Below are positions 1 to 5,321 of a stretch of DNA of 7,107 nucleotides, piece by piece (positions within the stretch are counted from its first letter, which is position 1; each line of letters begins with the position of its first letter). Source of the stretch: Nitrospira sp. (GTDB lineage: Bacteria > Nitrospirota > Nitrospiria > Nitrospirales > Nitrospiraceae); contig JABMDE010000014.1 in NCBI GenBank assembly GCA_015904055.1, positions 49,535-56,641 on the forward strand, in the 5' to 3' direction. The translations under genes were made by a program, and so were the position numbers. Under the pieces are notes generated by a model that did not search any database, had not been told where the DNA came from, and was given only the letters and a program-made list of their open reading frames with translations.

Positions 1-87
1 GCGACTGGACGAAACGGCAACAACCCCCTAACCCGGGTGGGGAATTTTCGATGACCCGAACTGGGGAGATTTGGATGACCCTTGACA
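1..87. mobile_element. Probable terminal segment of an IS21-family insertion sequence
   Basis: Two related ~25-bp units lie in tandem at 38-61 and 62-87. Each begins TGGGGA, continues with a T-rich core and then GATGACCC, and the last ends in TGACA. Multiple GGGGA-type terminal repeats and a TG...CA end are what I know from IS21-family ends. The reading frame of the neighbouring intron reverse transcriptase opens exactly here (86-88), so this looks like the outer end of an element that inserted into, or recombined with, the intron gene. No istA or istB coding sequence is visible in the 80 bases available. The assignment rests on terminal-repeat style only; a search against an IS database would settle it. 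Confidence 0.4.
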
Positions 88-610
88 CCTTCGGGAAGCG
101 CTTGGACAACGCCTGAGGCAGTGGCATCTGGAACTTCACCCACACAAGACCAAGATCGTGTACTGCAAGGATGCCAACCGACGTGGGAGTTATCCGGCAC
201 AGCGATTCGACTTCCTGGGGTATACCTTTCGCCCCCGGTCGTCGAAGAATCGTATGGGCCAGCTCTTTGTCAGTTTCGCCCCGGCCGTGAGCGAGAAAGC
301 GGCCAAAGCGATGCGGCAGCGCATCCGTCGCTGGCGGCTGCATCATCGGACCGATCTGGAATTGGACGAACTCGCCCGGTGGACCCGGCCTCTGGTGTTG
401 GGCTGGGTTCGGTACTACGGGCGATTCTACGCGTCAGCACTCCGTCGAGCCGTACGCACGTTGGATGTGTTCCTGGTGCGGTGGGCGCAACGGAAATACA
501 AACGACTTCGCACGCACAAGGGGCGAGCCTGGAAATGGTTGTGGCAGATCTCTGCTCGACAGCCCGACCTGTTTGCTCATTGGACGGCGGTGTCAACGGT
601 TGGACGATAG
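86..610 (+). pseudogene. ltrA: Group II intron reverse transcriptase/maturase, C-terminal fragment
   Basis: This is a 174-codon open frame with no start of its own; a TGA at 83-85 closes it upstream. It reads through the end of the reverse transcriptase region (ELHPHKTKIVYCKDANRRG, then FDFLGYTFRPR) into the maturase domain X (LDELARWTRPLVLGWVRYYG, residues ~92-111 of the fragment) and a basic C-terminal tail ending with LFAHW. In the family such proteins splice and mobilise their host intron RNA. The fingers and palm with the YADD catalytic motif are missing, replaced at the 5' side by the IS21-like end at 1-87, so it cannot reverse-transcribe. No HNH endonuclease domain follows domain X. 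The stop codon TAG (608-610) directly touches intron domain V, as expected for an ORF in domain IV. An internal GTG at 158 could restart translation of the maturase part, but this is unproven. Confidence 0.88.
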
Positions 611-684
611 GAGCCGGATGAATCGCGAGGTTCACGTCCGGTTCTGGGAGGGCCTGGCGGCGAGATTCCGCTGGGCTACTCAAC
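611..684 (+). ncRNA. Group II intron 3' end: domains V and VI
   Basis: Domain V is a 34-nt hairpin (611-644). GAGCCGGA (611-618) pairs with TCCGGTTC (637-644), including the catalytic triad AGC at 612-614. A two-base bulge CG (635-636) follows, then an upper stem closed by C624-G629 around a GCGA (GNRA) tetraloop at 625-628. This is the canonical layout. After a 3-nt linker, domain VI folds from 648-681: GAGG (648-651) and GCCTGGCGG (652-660) pair with CCGCTGGGC (668-676) and TCTC, leaving A678 bulged. A678 lies seven nucleotides from a likely 3' splice site after AAC at 684. Bulged A and AY end match branch-point introns. All pairings were worked out by hand. The catalytic 3' core therefore looks intact although domains I-III and most of the intron ORF are absent from the window. 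Confidence 0.85.
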
Positions 685-848
685 TTTCTGGTCGCGCGAG
701 AAAGTACGATTTCCGACCGCTCTTGTCATCTCGAACTCGTCACGAGAGAATCGACGGAAGGCCGGGGATAGAGCGGAAGACGATCGCCGAATGGCCGGCC
801 TCACTCGAGTAGCACCGCCGCAACCTCCTGTTCCATGAGGAAAGAGAT

Positions 849-1083
849 GGGGACATTCTACATTTCTTGGTGGCCTGACGAACTAACGAGGGTGTGATCA
901 TGCCGCGCACGGCGCGCGCCGCAGTCGGGGCCTATTGCTACTGTGTCATCGATCGTGGCAATGGTTGTGCTGTGGTCTTTCGGATCAAAAGGCTGGATGA
1001 GCGAATAGCCGCACTCTTAGGCTCAATGCAAGTCTCCGCCCATCGGTTGCCTGCAGAAACTGGTGGAATCGTAGAATGTCCCC
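849..1083 (+). mobile_element. Miniature RAYT-type element bounded by inverted repeats
   Basis: A perfect 13-bp inverted repeat, GGGGACATTCTAC at 849-861 and its complement GTAGAATGTCCCC at 1071-1083, bounds a 235-bp segment. Purine-rich GAGGAAAGAGA upstream and pyrimidine-rich TTCTTTTCTCCTC downstream extend the symmetry imperfectly. The segment contains the start of a REP-associated tyrosine transposase gene (see 900-989) and little else. In complete members of this group, similar GGGACATTCTAC-type sequences flank the transposase gene. Here the interior has been deleted, leaving a MITE-like remnant that could only move with a transposase from elsewhere. Complete copies in the same genome with the same ends would confirm it. 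Confidence 0.6.
900..989 (+). pseudogene. REP-associated tyrosine transposase (RAYT), N-terminal remnant
   Basis: From the ATG at 900 the frame reads MPRTARAAVGAYCYCVIDRG, then NGCAVVFRIK. This matches the opening of Y1/IS200-like REP-associated transposases (typically MPRxARxxVGGYCYHVINRGN), with an intact Shine-Dalgarno-like GAGG at 889-892. Similarity stops after about 30 residues. The frame stays open to 1166 but the later residues are not recognisable. The HUH metal-binding motif (usually in NHFHL) and the catalytic tyrosine, found further into a ~200-residue protein, are absent, so this cannot be an active single-strand transposase. The conserved histidine of YCYHVI is cysteine here. 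The remnant lies inside the 849-1083 inverted repeats, consistent with internal deletion of one element. Confidence 0.65.
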
Positions 1084-1247
1084 GTTCTTTTCTCCTCGTT
1101 CTTTTCCGCTCAAGCTTCGAGATCGAGGGTGGATCGGAACATCCTATTAAACCGAGCCGAGCATGACGTCGACCGGGCCATGCAGTGTGAAGCCGAAGAG
1201 CGCGATCTCGCCCGAATGGTCCCGCTGGTTCGCCCGGATCCCGGCGG

Positions 1248-1261
1248 TGCAGACGTCTGCA
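1248..1261. repeat. Perfect 14-bp palindrome TGCAGACGTCTGCA
   Basis: The sequence is identical to its own reverse complement over 14 bases. It sits 18 bases beyond the stop codon of the minus-strand PEP-CTERM gene. It has no loop and no T tract on either side, so it is a poor intrinsic terminator. It could be a protein binding site or chance. Positions 1084-1278 otherwise show only a short direct repeat (CGTTCTTTTC twice, ~1083-1106) and no convincing gene. Confidence 0.3.
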
Positions 1262-1278
1262 GAGGTGGTTTGAGTCGG

Positions 1279-2034
1279 CTACATACCCTGTCGCCTGCGT
1301 CGCCATTCGTAGGTTGCAAGGAATAACAATCCGACAACTGAAAGCAGTGCGATGGACGGCTCAGGAACAGAGGCCACTCGGTTGAATCGAATCCTATCCA
1401 ACATCACGCCGTTCTCCCATCCCCCAATGATGACGCTGGAGATGTAAGGATCACGGTCCAAACCCCCGAGTTGGATGGATTCCGCCATTGATGGGCCTTC
1501 AATATCATCTACGACACGCCATAAGGTGGTTCTAGTTTGTGGACCCAAAACGAACTGGCCGTTTGAATCAAAAGGGACGATATGGGCGGGATAGTCGTCA
1601 GCTCGAGTGTGCTCTTGTAATTGATACTCTGCCGCGATTTCGAAAAAGTTGGTCGGTCTATCGAACTGTATCAGTAAGGCGGAAAAAAAATCGTTTCGCC
1701 AACAGGATGGCGGGCAACCGCCTTCCCAAGCCGCGGCGGCCGTGAGTGCATCGTCAAAATATCCAAACATCCGTGTGCCTGTTGCAGCGAGGGCATGCTC
1801 GCCGGTGATAAAGACGGGACTATAGTGAAAAGAGTCGCCAATGCCTGCGGAAAATCGACTCAGCGTCACGCCGTCGAAGAGACGTGAAACATTTGTCCCA
1901 ACCTGATAGGCGTCCGGTTCCATTTCAATGATGATTGCGTGGGCCGGTTCGGAAAAGGGAAGCTGCGCCAGCATGGCCATGGTTACTAGGAGGAGGCACT
2001 TTTTCGAAACGGGAGAAAGCCAGCGCAACATCAT
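1279..2034 (-). CDS. PEP-CTERM sorting-domain protein, function unknown
   Basis: This gene encodes 251 residues. The start chosen is the first of two adjacent ATGs (2032-2034), because GGAGG lies five bases upstream (2040-2044); an in-frame GTG at 2064 lacks such a site. Residues 1-33 form a signal peptide: MMLRW, basic KK at 11-12, a hydrophobic core, and a cleavage site after AHA (31-33). The end is a textbook PEP-CTERM signal: VPEP at 223-226, a hydrophobic helix ~228-242 and RRRR at 245-248. In this system the protein is exported, held in the inner membrane by the C-terminal helix, and processed by an exosortase, usually for delivery to the surface or to exopolysaccharide. The middle is soluble, with one close cysteine pair (CPPSC) and several aromatic beta-like stretches; I recognise no catalytic domain. 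No exosortase or polysaccharide gene is in the window. The gene stands alone between mobile-element remnants. Confidence 0.87.
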   Translation of the reverse strand: MMLRWLSPVSKKCLLLVTMAMLAQLPFSEPAHAIIIEMEPDAYQVGTNVSRLFDGVTLSRFSAGIGDSFHYSPVFITGEHALAATGTRMFGYFDDALTAAAAWEGGCPPSCWRNDFFSALLIQFDRPTNFFEIAAEYQLQEHTRADDYPAHIVPFDSNGQFVLGPQTRTTLWRVVDDIEGPSMAESIQLGGLDRDPYISSVIIGGWENGVMLDRIRFNRVASVPEPSIALLSVVGLLFLATYEWRRRRQGM

Positions 2035-2049
2035 GAGAACCTCCGTACA

Positions 2050-2079
2050 TATATAGAGGTCCACTATGCGAGTTGTCTA
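2050..2079 (-). promoter_or_regulatory. Candidate sigma-70-like promoter of the PEP-CTERM gene
   Basis: On the minus strand TAGACA (2074-2079) and TATATA (2050-2055) are separated by 18 bases and lie just upstream of the GGAGG ribosome binding site. A start of transcription about seven bases after the -10 box would give a leader of only about ten bases, which is short. The match to the -35 consensus is partial. This is a pattern match by eye, without any scoring. Confidence 0.25.
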
Positions 2080-2167
2080 TTAAGATAATCCATACCTCGA
2101 AAGAGGGAGAGGGAATAATGGGGTCATTGTGAGTGTATAAAGGTGTCAGTGTGGGTTCAAGATTCTA

Positions 2168-2213
2168 GTGCAACACCAGTATCCTGGTTATCCCAGGAAC
2201 CAAGGAGTTGCAC
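2168..2213 (+). promoter_or_regulatory. Structured leader enclosing the ribosome binding site of the IS30-like stub
   Basis: GTGCAAC (2168-2174) and GTTGCAC (2207-2213) are perfect complements and bring the bases just before the ATG at 2214 into a closing stem. Inside it, TCCTGG (2182-2187) pairs with CCAGGA (2193-2198). An alternative pairing is ACCAG (2176-2180) with CTGGT (2184-2188). The Shine-Dalgarno-like AAGGAG (2202-2207) lies between the hairpin and the closing stem, so folding would limit ribosome access. Some insertion sequences use such structures to block translation from read-through transcripts; here that role is inference. Confidence 0.4.
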
Positions 2214-2360
2214 ATGGCCCTCTATCGACGCCTGACCCTCATAGAGCGAGAAGAAATCAGTCGCATGTTGGCCGCCGGGTATAGTCTGCGCGCGACGGCG
2301 CAGGCGCTGCAACGAGTGCCGAGCACGTTGTCGCGGGAACTCGCTCGGCACCGTGCTTGA
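2214..2360 (+). pseudogene. IS30-family transposase, N-terminal helix-turn-helix stub
   Basis: This is a 48-codon ORF with a good ribosome binding site (AAGGAG, six bases upstream). It reads MALYRRLTLIEREEISRMLA, then AGYSLRATAQALQR and VPSTLSRELARHRA. The pattern of a tolerant N-terminus, EREEI, and a helix-turn-helix ending in PSTLSREL (residues ~23-43) is typical of the start of IS30-family transposases, where this domain binds the element ends. Those proteins are usually 300-400 residues with a DDE catalytic domain. Here a TGA follows directly after the helix-turn-helix and no DDE region is visible downstream, so it is a truncated remnant. If expressed, it could bind element ends and act as a repressor, which is speculation. 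Confidence 0.62.
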
Positions 2361-2642
2361 AGAGAAAATGTGTCAGGTGTCATTATTGGTGCTAGGAGCC
2401 TGGAGGGGCTGAAAAGTGCCAGGAACCATTGTTGGTGGTATGGCCATAAATTGAGGCTGTGTATGAGATGGCTATTGATGCAGCAGCTAGAGTCATTGTC
2501 GATCATCTCTTGAATGGCGCGCCCGCCCGCCGGACAGTATTTGAGAAGGATGTCGACGATGGGCTTTGAACGAGTTTTCGCGCAGGTCTGTAAAGGTGTG
2601 GCAGAGTAATAGGGGCAGATCTAGCCGTCGGCGTGTGAGCGG
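2361..2642. other. Gene-poor gap with diverged direct repeat
   Basis: No gene is convincing in this 282-bp stretch between the IS30-like stub and the end of alr. It contains two related 24-bp sequences, starting TGTCAGG at 2371-2394 and TGCCAGG at 2417-2440, that agree at 18 of 24 positions with a 46-bp period. It also contains a 10-bp palindrome TATGGCCATA near 2439-2448. It may be decayed mobile-element DNA like its left neighbour. I see no intrinsic terminator with a T tract for the leftward alr fragment. Confidence 0.4.
2468..2569 (+). pseudogene. Doubtful 33-codon ORF, possible gene-end fragment
   Basis: From ATG 2468 the frame reads MAIDAAARVIVDHLLNGAPA, then RRTVFEKDVDDGL and TGA. It has no clear ribosome binding site and is open upstream only to 2450. 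An acidic-helix then HLLNGxPxRR pattern is loosely like the C-terminal tail of some small ferredoxin-like or NuoE-like proteins, but the resemblance is weak and no cysteine ligands are present. It may equally be chance. Reported because it is the only amino-acid-like composition in the 2361-2642 gap. Confidence 0.12.
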
Positions 2643-3455
2643 TTAGCCTTCGTGATACAGACGCGGTACGCGCGGTCCGATCGTGCAGAGGACTTCATAG
2701 GCGATCGTGCCGGTCCATTTGGCGATGTCGTCGGCGGTGATCTGTTCGTTGCCCTGGCGTCCGATGATGACGGCTTCATCGCCGACGGAAACTCCCGCAA
2801 TCCTGGTGACATCCACCATAATCATATCCATACACACGAGGCCGGCGATCGATGCGCGTTGCCCGCGGATGAGCACAGAGCCTCGATTCGAGAGGTGACG
2901 GCTCAATCCATCGGCGTAGCCGATAGGTAAAATTGCGATCTTGGTCGGTGTGTTGGCCGTGAAGGTGCCGTTATAGCTGACCTTGTGTCCTGCTTGAACC
3001 GTTCGCAGTTGGGCAATCGTGGTGCGGAGCGTGAGGACCGGTTTCAAGTCCGGCGCTGCGATGGAGGTCGGCAAAGTGTGGTAGCCATAGAGCATGATGC
3101 CGGGGCGCACGAGCGAGAATTGCGCGTCCGGAAAGCGTACGGCTCCGGCGCTATTGGCGGCATGGATCAAAGGCACTCTGAACCCGCTTGCCCTGACGAT
3201 TTCTATCGCCTTGCGGAACCGAGTCAGCTGTTCCTCCGTCGTATCCGTGGCCGGCCCGTCGGCGTCGGCGAGATGCGTCATGAGTCCTTCCAAGTGCAAG
3301 GCGCGCGGGAATTTGCGCGAACTGAGTAGATCGACAAGCTCAGCGTGCGCGAGCCCCAGCCGTCCCATACCTGTCTCGACTTTGAGGTGAATCGGGTAGG
3401 TGGTTGGAAGCGACGAGGCGGCTTGTCCTAACGCCAGTAACGTAGCGGCATCGAA
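2643..3455 (-). pseudogene. alr: Alanine racemase, 5'-truncated
   Basis: About 270 codons match the fold-type III, PLP-dependent alanine racemase that makes D-alanine for peptidoglycan. In order from the break: FDAATLLALG; HLKVETGMGRLG; GLMTHLADAD; HAANSAGA; RPGIMLYG; KVSYNGTF with the catalytic tyrosine of the second domain; LPIGYADG; VCMDMIMVDV; and IAYEVLC before the stop at 2643-2645. The C-terminal beta domain and much of the barrel are present. The first ~100-120 residues, including the PLP-binding lysine (family motif AVVKANAYGHG), are missing, so it cannot work as a racemase alone. Homology begins at 3455, exactly where the 36-bp sequence following argJ ends. The frame remains open through that sequence into an alternative frame of argJ, so a longer fused ORF exists (start at 3620 or nearer), but those residues are not alanine racemase. 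The rest of the gene is not in the window. Confidence 0.88.
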
Positions 3456-5285
3456 GCGAGAACGCCGCTGGCGGGGTTTTGCAACATCCTTACGATCGGT
3501 AGCTTGCGTTGATACGGACATAGTCATACGAGAGGTCGGTCGTCCACATGTGTGCCTGCGCTCGGCCATTCCCAAGATCCACGGCAATCGTAAATTCTTT
3601 TTGTTTGAAGACCTGTGCAATCTTTTGTTCTGCCGCGAGCCCGACTCCCATGCCTCGCTTGACCATCACAACGTCATCGAAGCGTACCGTCACGTTGTTC
3701 GGCTTGATGGGAACATTGGATCGGCCGATGGCGCCCATGACTCGGCCCCAGTTGGCGTCTTCTCCAAACAGGGCGGTCTTGACGAGATTGGACGTAGCAA
3801 TCGTGGCTGCCACACGTTTGGCGGCTGTCGCCGTTGCAGCTCCCGTCACCAGGACCTTCACAACCTTGGTCACGCCTTCACCGTCTCGGCAAATGGCGAG
3901 GGCCAGTTGTTCAGAGGCTTCGGTCAGGAGTTGGGTGAAACGGCGATAGTGGGCGGTCCCCTGCCGGATCAGAGGATTTTTGGCCAGTCCGTTGGCCAGA
4001 CAGAGAACTGTGTCGTTGGTGCTGGTGTCGCCGTCCACGGTAATGCAATTAAATGATTGGTCGACGGCGGACTTGAGCGCAAGCTGGAGCGCTGCAGGCG
4101 CAATTGCGGCATCGGTGGTCAGATACGCCAGCATCGTTGCCATATTGGGATGGATCATTCCGGAGCCTTTGGCCATGCCGCCGATGGTCACGATTTTGCC
4201 GCCGATCTTGCCTCGAACGACGACGGTCTTTGGGCGGAGATCGGTGGTCAGAATAGCCTGGGCTGCCTGGGGCCCGCCTTGGCTGCTGAGTTGAGCCATC
4301 AAAGCTGGGACTCCCGCTTTGATTCGATCGATAGGCAGCACGCGACCGATGACGCCGGTTGATCCGACAAAGACGTGATGCACTGGAATAGCAAGACTCT
4401 GCGCGACGGACGAGGCCATAACCTGCGCTGCGGCCAGTCCGTCCGCGCCTGTGCAGGCATTCGCGTTTCCGCTATTTACGATGATGGCGCGCCCCTGCCG
4501 CCGCCGGAGGTGCAATCGATCGAGAATCACTGGAGCTGCGGCGACCAGGTTTTTTGTGAAGACACCGGCAATCGGCCCGCTGACGGTTGACACGACAAGC
4601 GCCAGATCGAGGATTCCCGGTTTCTTGATTCCGCAATGGATGCCGGCTGCTTCAAAGCCTAAGGGGGCGGTCACGCCGGAGGTCTGGTTTGTCTTCACGA
4701 TCAGTCGTCTGGGTGTGTGCGATAGAAAGTCGATGGTTGTCAGTTGGTCATTACGGGTAGCTGCTCGGCAGGGTAAGCCCGCTCTCTTCAGGGAGCCCCA
4801 TCATCAGATTCATGGCTTGGATGGCCTGACCGGCTGCGCCTTTTACCAGATTGTCGACGGCGGCGACTGTCACCACCCATCCGGCCCGCGGATCGGTGTA
4901 AACCCCGATATCGCAAAAATTGGAGCCTTTGATGTATCGGGGATTGGGGACGATATCCTCATAGAGCCGGACAAAACGCTCCCCCTTGTAAAACTCCTTA
5001 TATAAGGACCGAAGGTCGGCGAGCGTCATGTCACGCACCAGCTTGCAGTACGCCGTACTGAGAATTCCGCGATTCATCGGCACTAAATGTGGTGTGAAGG
5101 TGACGGTCACCGCTCCGGTCTTTCCGCTCATGCCGGATAACTCTTGTTCGATTTCCGGGATATGCCGATGTTTGCCGATCTTGTACGGTTCCAGTGATTC
5201 ATGGGCTTCCGGGAAATGATAGGGGAGAGCAGGGCTGCGTCCGGCGCCGGAGATGCCGGACTTGGCATCGATCACGATCAGATCC
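3454..5285. repeat. Tandem duplication unit 1 (1832 bp; argJ plus argC 3' half)
   Basis: Positions 3454-5275 correspond to 5286-7107 at a constant offset of 1832, with no net insertion or deletion. The first 99 bases (3454-3552 against 5286-5384) are identical. In the argC part I count 25 differences in 525 bases (~4.8%). The 52-bp argC-argJ spacer is more diverged than the coding parts. The left edge is sharp: alr sequence lies before 3454, argC sequence before 5286. Confidence 0.95.
3490..4698 (-). CDS. argJ: Bifunctional ornithine acetyltransferase/N-acetylglutamate synthase, copy 1
   Basis: This is a complete 402-residue ArgJ, the usual family length. It transfers the acetyl group from N-acetylornithine to glutamate, the recycling step of arginine biosynthesis in the cytoplasm; some members also use acetyl-CoA. 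Visible family marks are GVFTKN (~45-50), IIVNSGNANACTG (72-84), and KGSGMIHPNMATML (177-190) with the self-cleavage site between A187 and nucleophile T188. Further marks are DGDTSTNDT (222-230), SNLVKTALFGEDANWGR (303-319) and a C-terminus ending RINASYRS. T188 is the N-terminal residue of the mature beta chain. The start is GTG (4696-4698), 52 bases after the argC stop, with only a weak purine-rich ribosome site; the same start is kept in copy 2. It differs from copy 2 at 15 residues (positions 38, 101, 111, 130, 134, 135, 140, 169, 250, 253, 290, 332, 337, 342, 377), none in these motifs. Both copies look functional. Confidence 0.96.
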   Translation of the reverse strand: MKTNQTSGVTAPLGFEAAGIHCGIKKPGILDLALVVSTVSGPIAGVFTKNLVAAAPVILDRLHLRRRQGRAIIVNSGNANACTGADGLAAAQVMASSVAQSLAIPVHHVFVGSTGVIGRVLPIDRIKAGVPALMAQLSSQGGPQAAQAILTTDLRPKTVVVRGKIGGKIVTIGGMAKGSGMIHPNMATMLAYLTTDAAIAPAALQLALKSAVDQSFNCITVDGDTSTNDTVLCLANGLAKNPLIRQGTAHYRRFTQLLTEASEQLALAICRDGEGVTKVVKVLVTGAATATAAKRVAATIATSNLVKTALFGEDANWGRVMGAIGRSNVPIKPNNVTVRFDDVVMVKRGMGVGLAAEQKIAQVFKQKEFTIAVDLGNGRAQAHMWTTDLSYDYVRINASYRS

Positions 5286-5287
5286 AA
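4751..5287 (-). pseudogene. argC: N-acetyl-gamma-glutamyl-phosphate reductase, C-terminal half (copy 1)
   Basis: About 178 codons of ArgC, which reduces N-acetylglutamyl phosphate to the semialdehyde with NADPH. It starts LDLIVIDAKSGISGAGR and continues through KHRHIPEIEQEL, VTFTPHLVPMNRGI (with the conserved histidine), KGSNFCDIGVYTD and DNLVKGAAGQAIQAMNLMMG to TAA at 4751-4753. A whole ArgC has ~345 residues. The NADP-binding domain and the catalytic cysteine (family GCYPT, normally ~20-25 residues before DAKSG) are missing, so this piece cannot be active. Homology starts at 5287, at the shared 36-bp sequence of the next argJ. The frame stays open into that sequence and the +1 frame of argJ copy 2 (possible start 5419). 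Against the equivalent part of copy 2 it has only 3 amino-acid but 22 silent changes, which is unlike a long-dead pseudogene. Confidence 0.92.
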
Positions 5288-5321
5288 GCGAGAACGCCGC
5301 TGGCGGGGTTTTGCAACATCC
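5286..5321. repeat. 36-bp sequence between argJ stop and breakpoint (also at 3454-3489)
   Basis: This sequence follows both argJ genes and is identical in both places. On the minus strand it begins AGGATGTTGCAAAACCCCGC and continues with CAGCGGCGTTCTCGCTT. It has only a 4-bp CGCC/GGCG hairpin and no T tract, so it is not a convincing terminator. From memory it resembles one arm of dispersed palindromic intergenic repeats common in Nitrospira-like genomes; I cannot check this here. Immediately beyond it lie alr (first copy) and argC (second copy), both truncated. Confidence 0.5.

Noticed and set aside
270..683. Long minus-strand ORF (137 codons) opposite the intron maturase
   Set aside because: Low-complexity, arginine/serine/proline-rich translation typical of an antisense shadow. 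The plus-strand frame has clear maturase motifs.
684..848. Short hairpins just after the intron (CTTTCT/AGAAAG near 684-704, TCTCG/CGAGA near 728-747)
   Set aside because: Stems of five or six base pairs with large loops; expected by chance at this composition and not tied to a gene.
1248..1261. Terminator for the PEP-CTERM gene at the 14-bp palindrome
   Set aside because: The palindrome has no loop and no following T run, so it does not meet intrinsic terminator criteria.
1129..1326. 65-codon plus-strand ORF beginning MDRNILLNRAEHDVDRAM
   Set aside because: Composition is protein-like at the start, but I recognise no family and see no ribosome binding site. It ends inside the opposite-strand PEP-CTERM gene; too weak to annotate.
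938..1337. Minus-strand ORFs of 122 and 75 codons across the RAYT remnant
   Set aside because: Basic, unstructured translations without family features or a good ribosome binding site; they overlap a recognisable plus-strand remnant and the end of the PEP-CTERM gene.
3454..3489. Possible intrinsic terminator after argJ
   Set aside because: Only a four-base-pair CGCC/GGCG stem and no T tract on the minus strand.
3400..4056. Plus-strand ORF of 218 codons, repeated as 211 codons at 5253-5888
   Set aside because: Antisense shadow of argJ. Its apparent conservation between copies simply follows the duplication.
4699..4750. Leader or riboswitch between argC and argJ
   Set aside because: Only 52 bases, with several differences between the two copies and no conserved stem seen; it behaves like an ordinary spacer.
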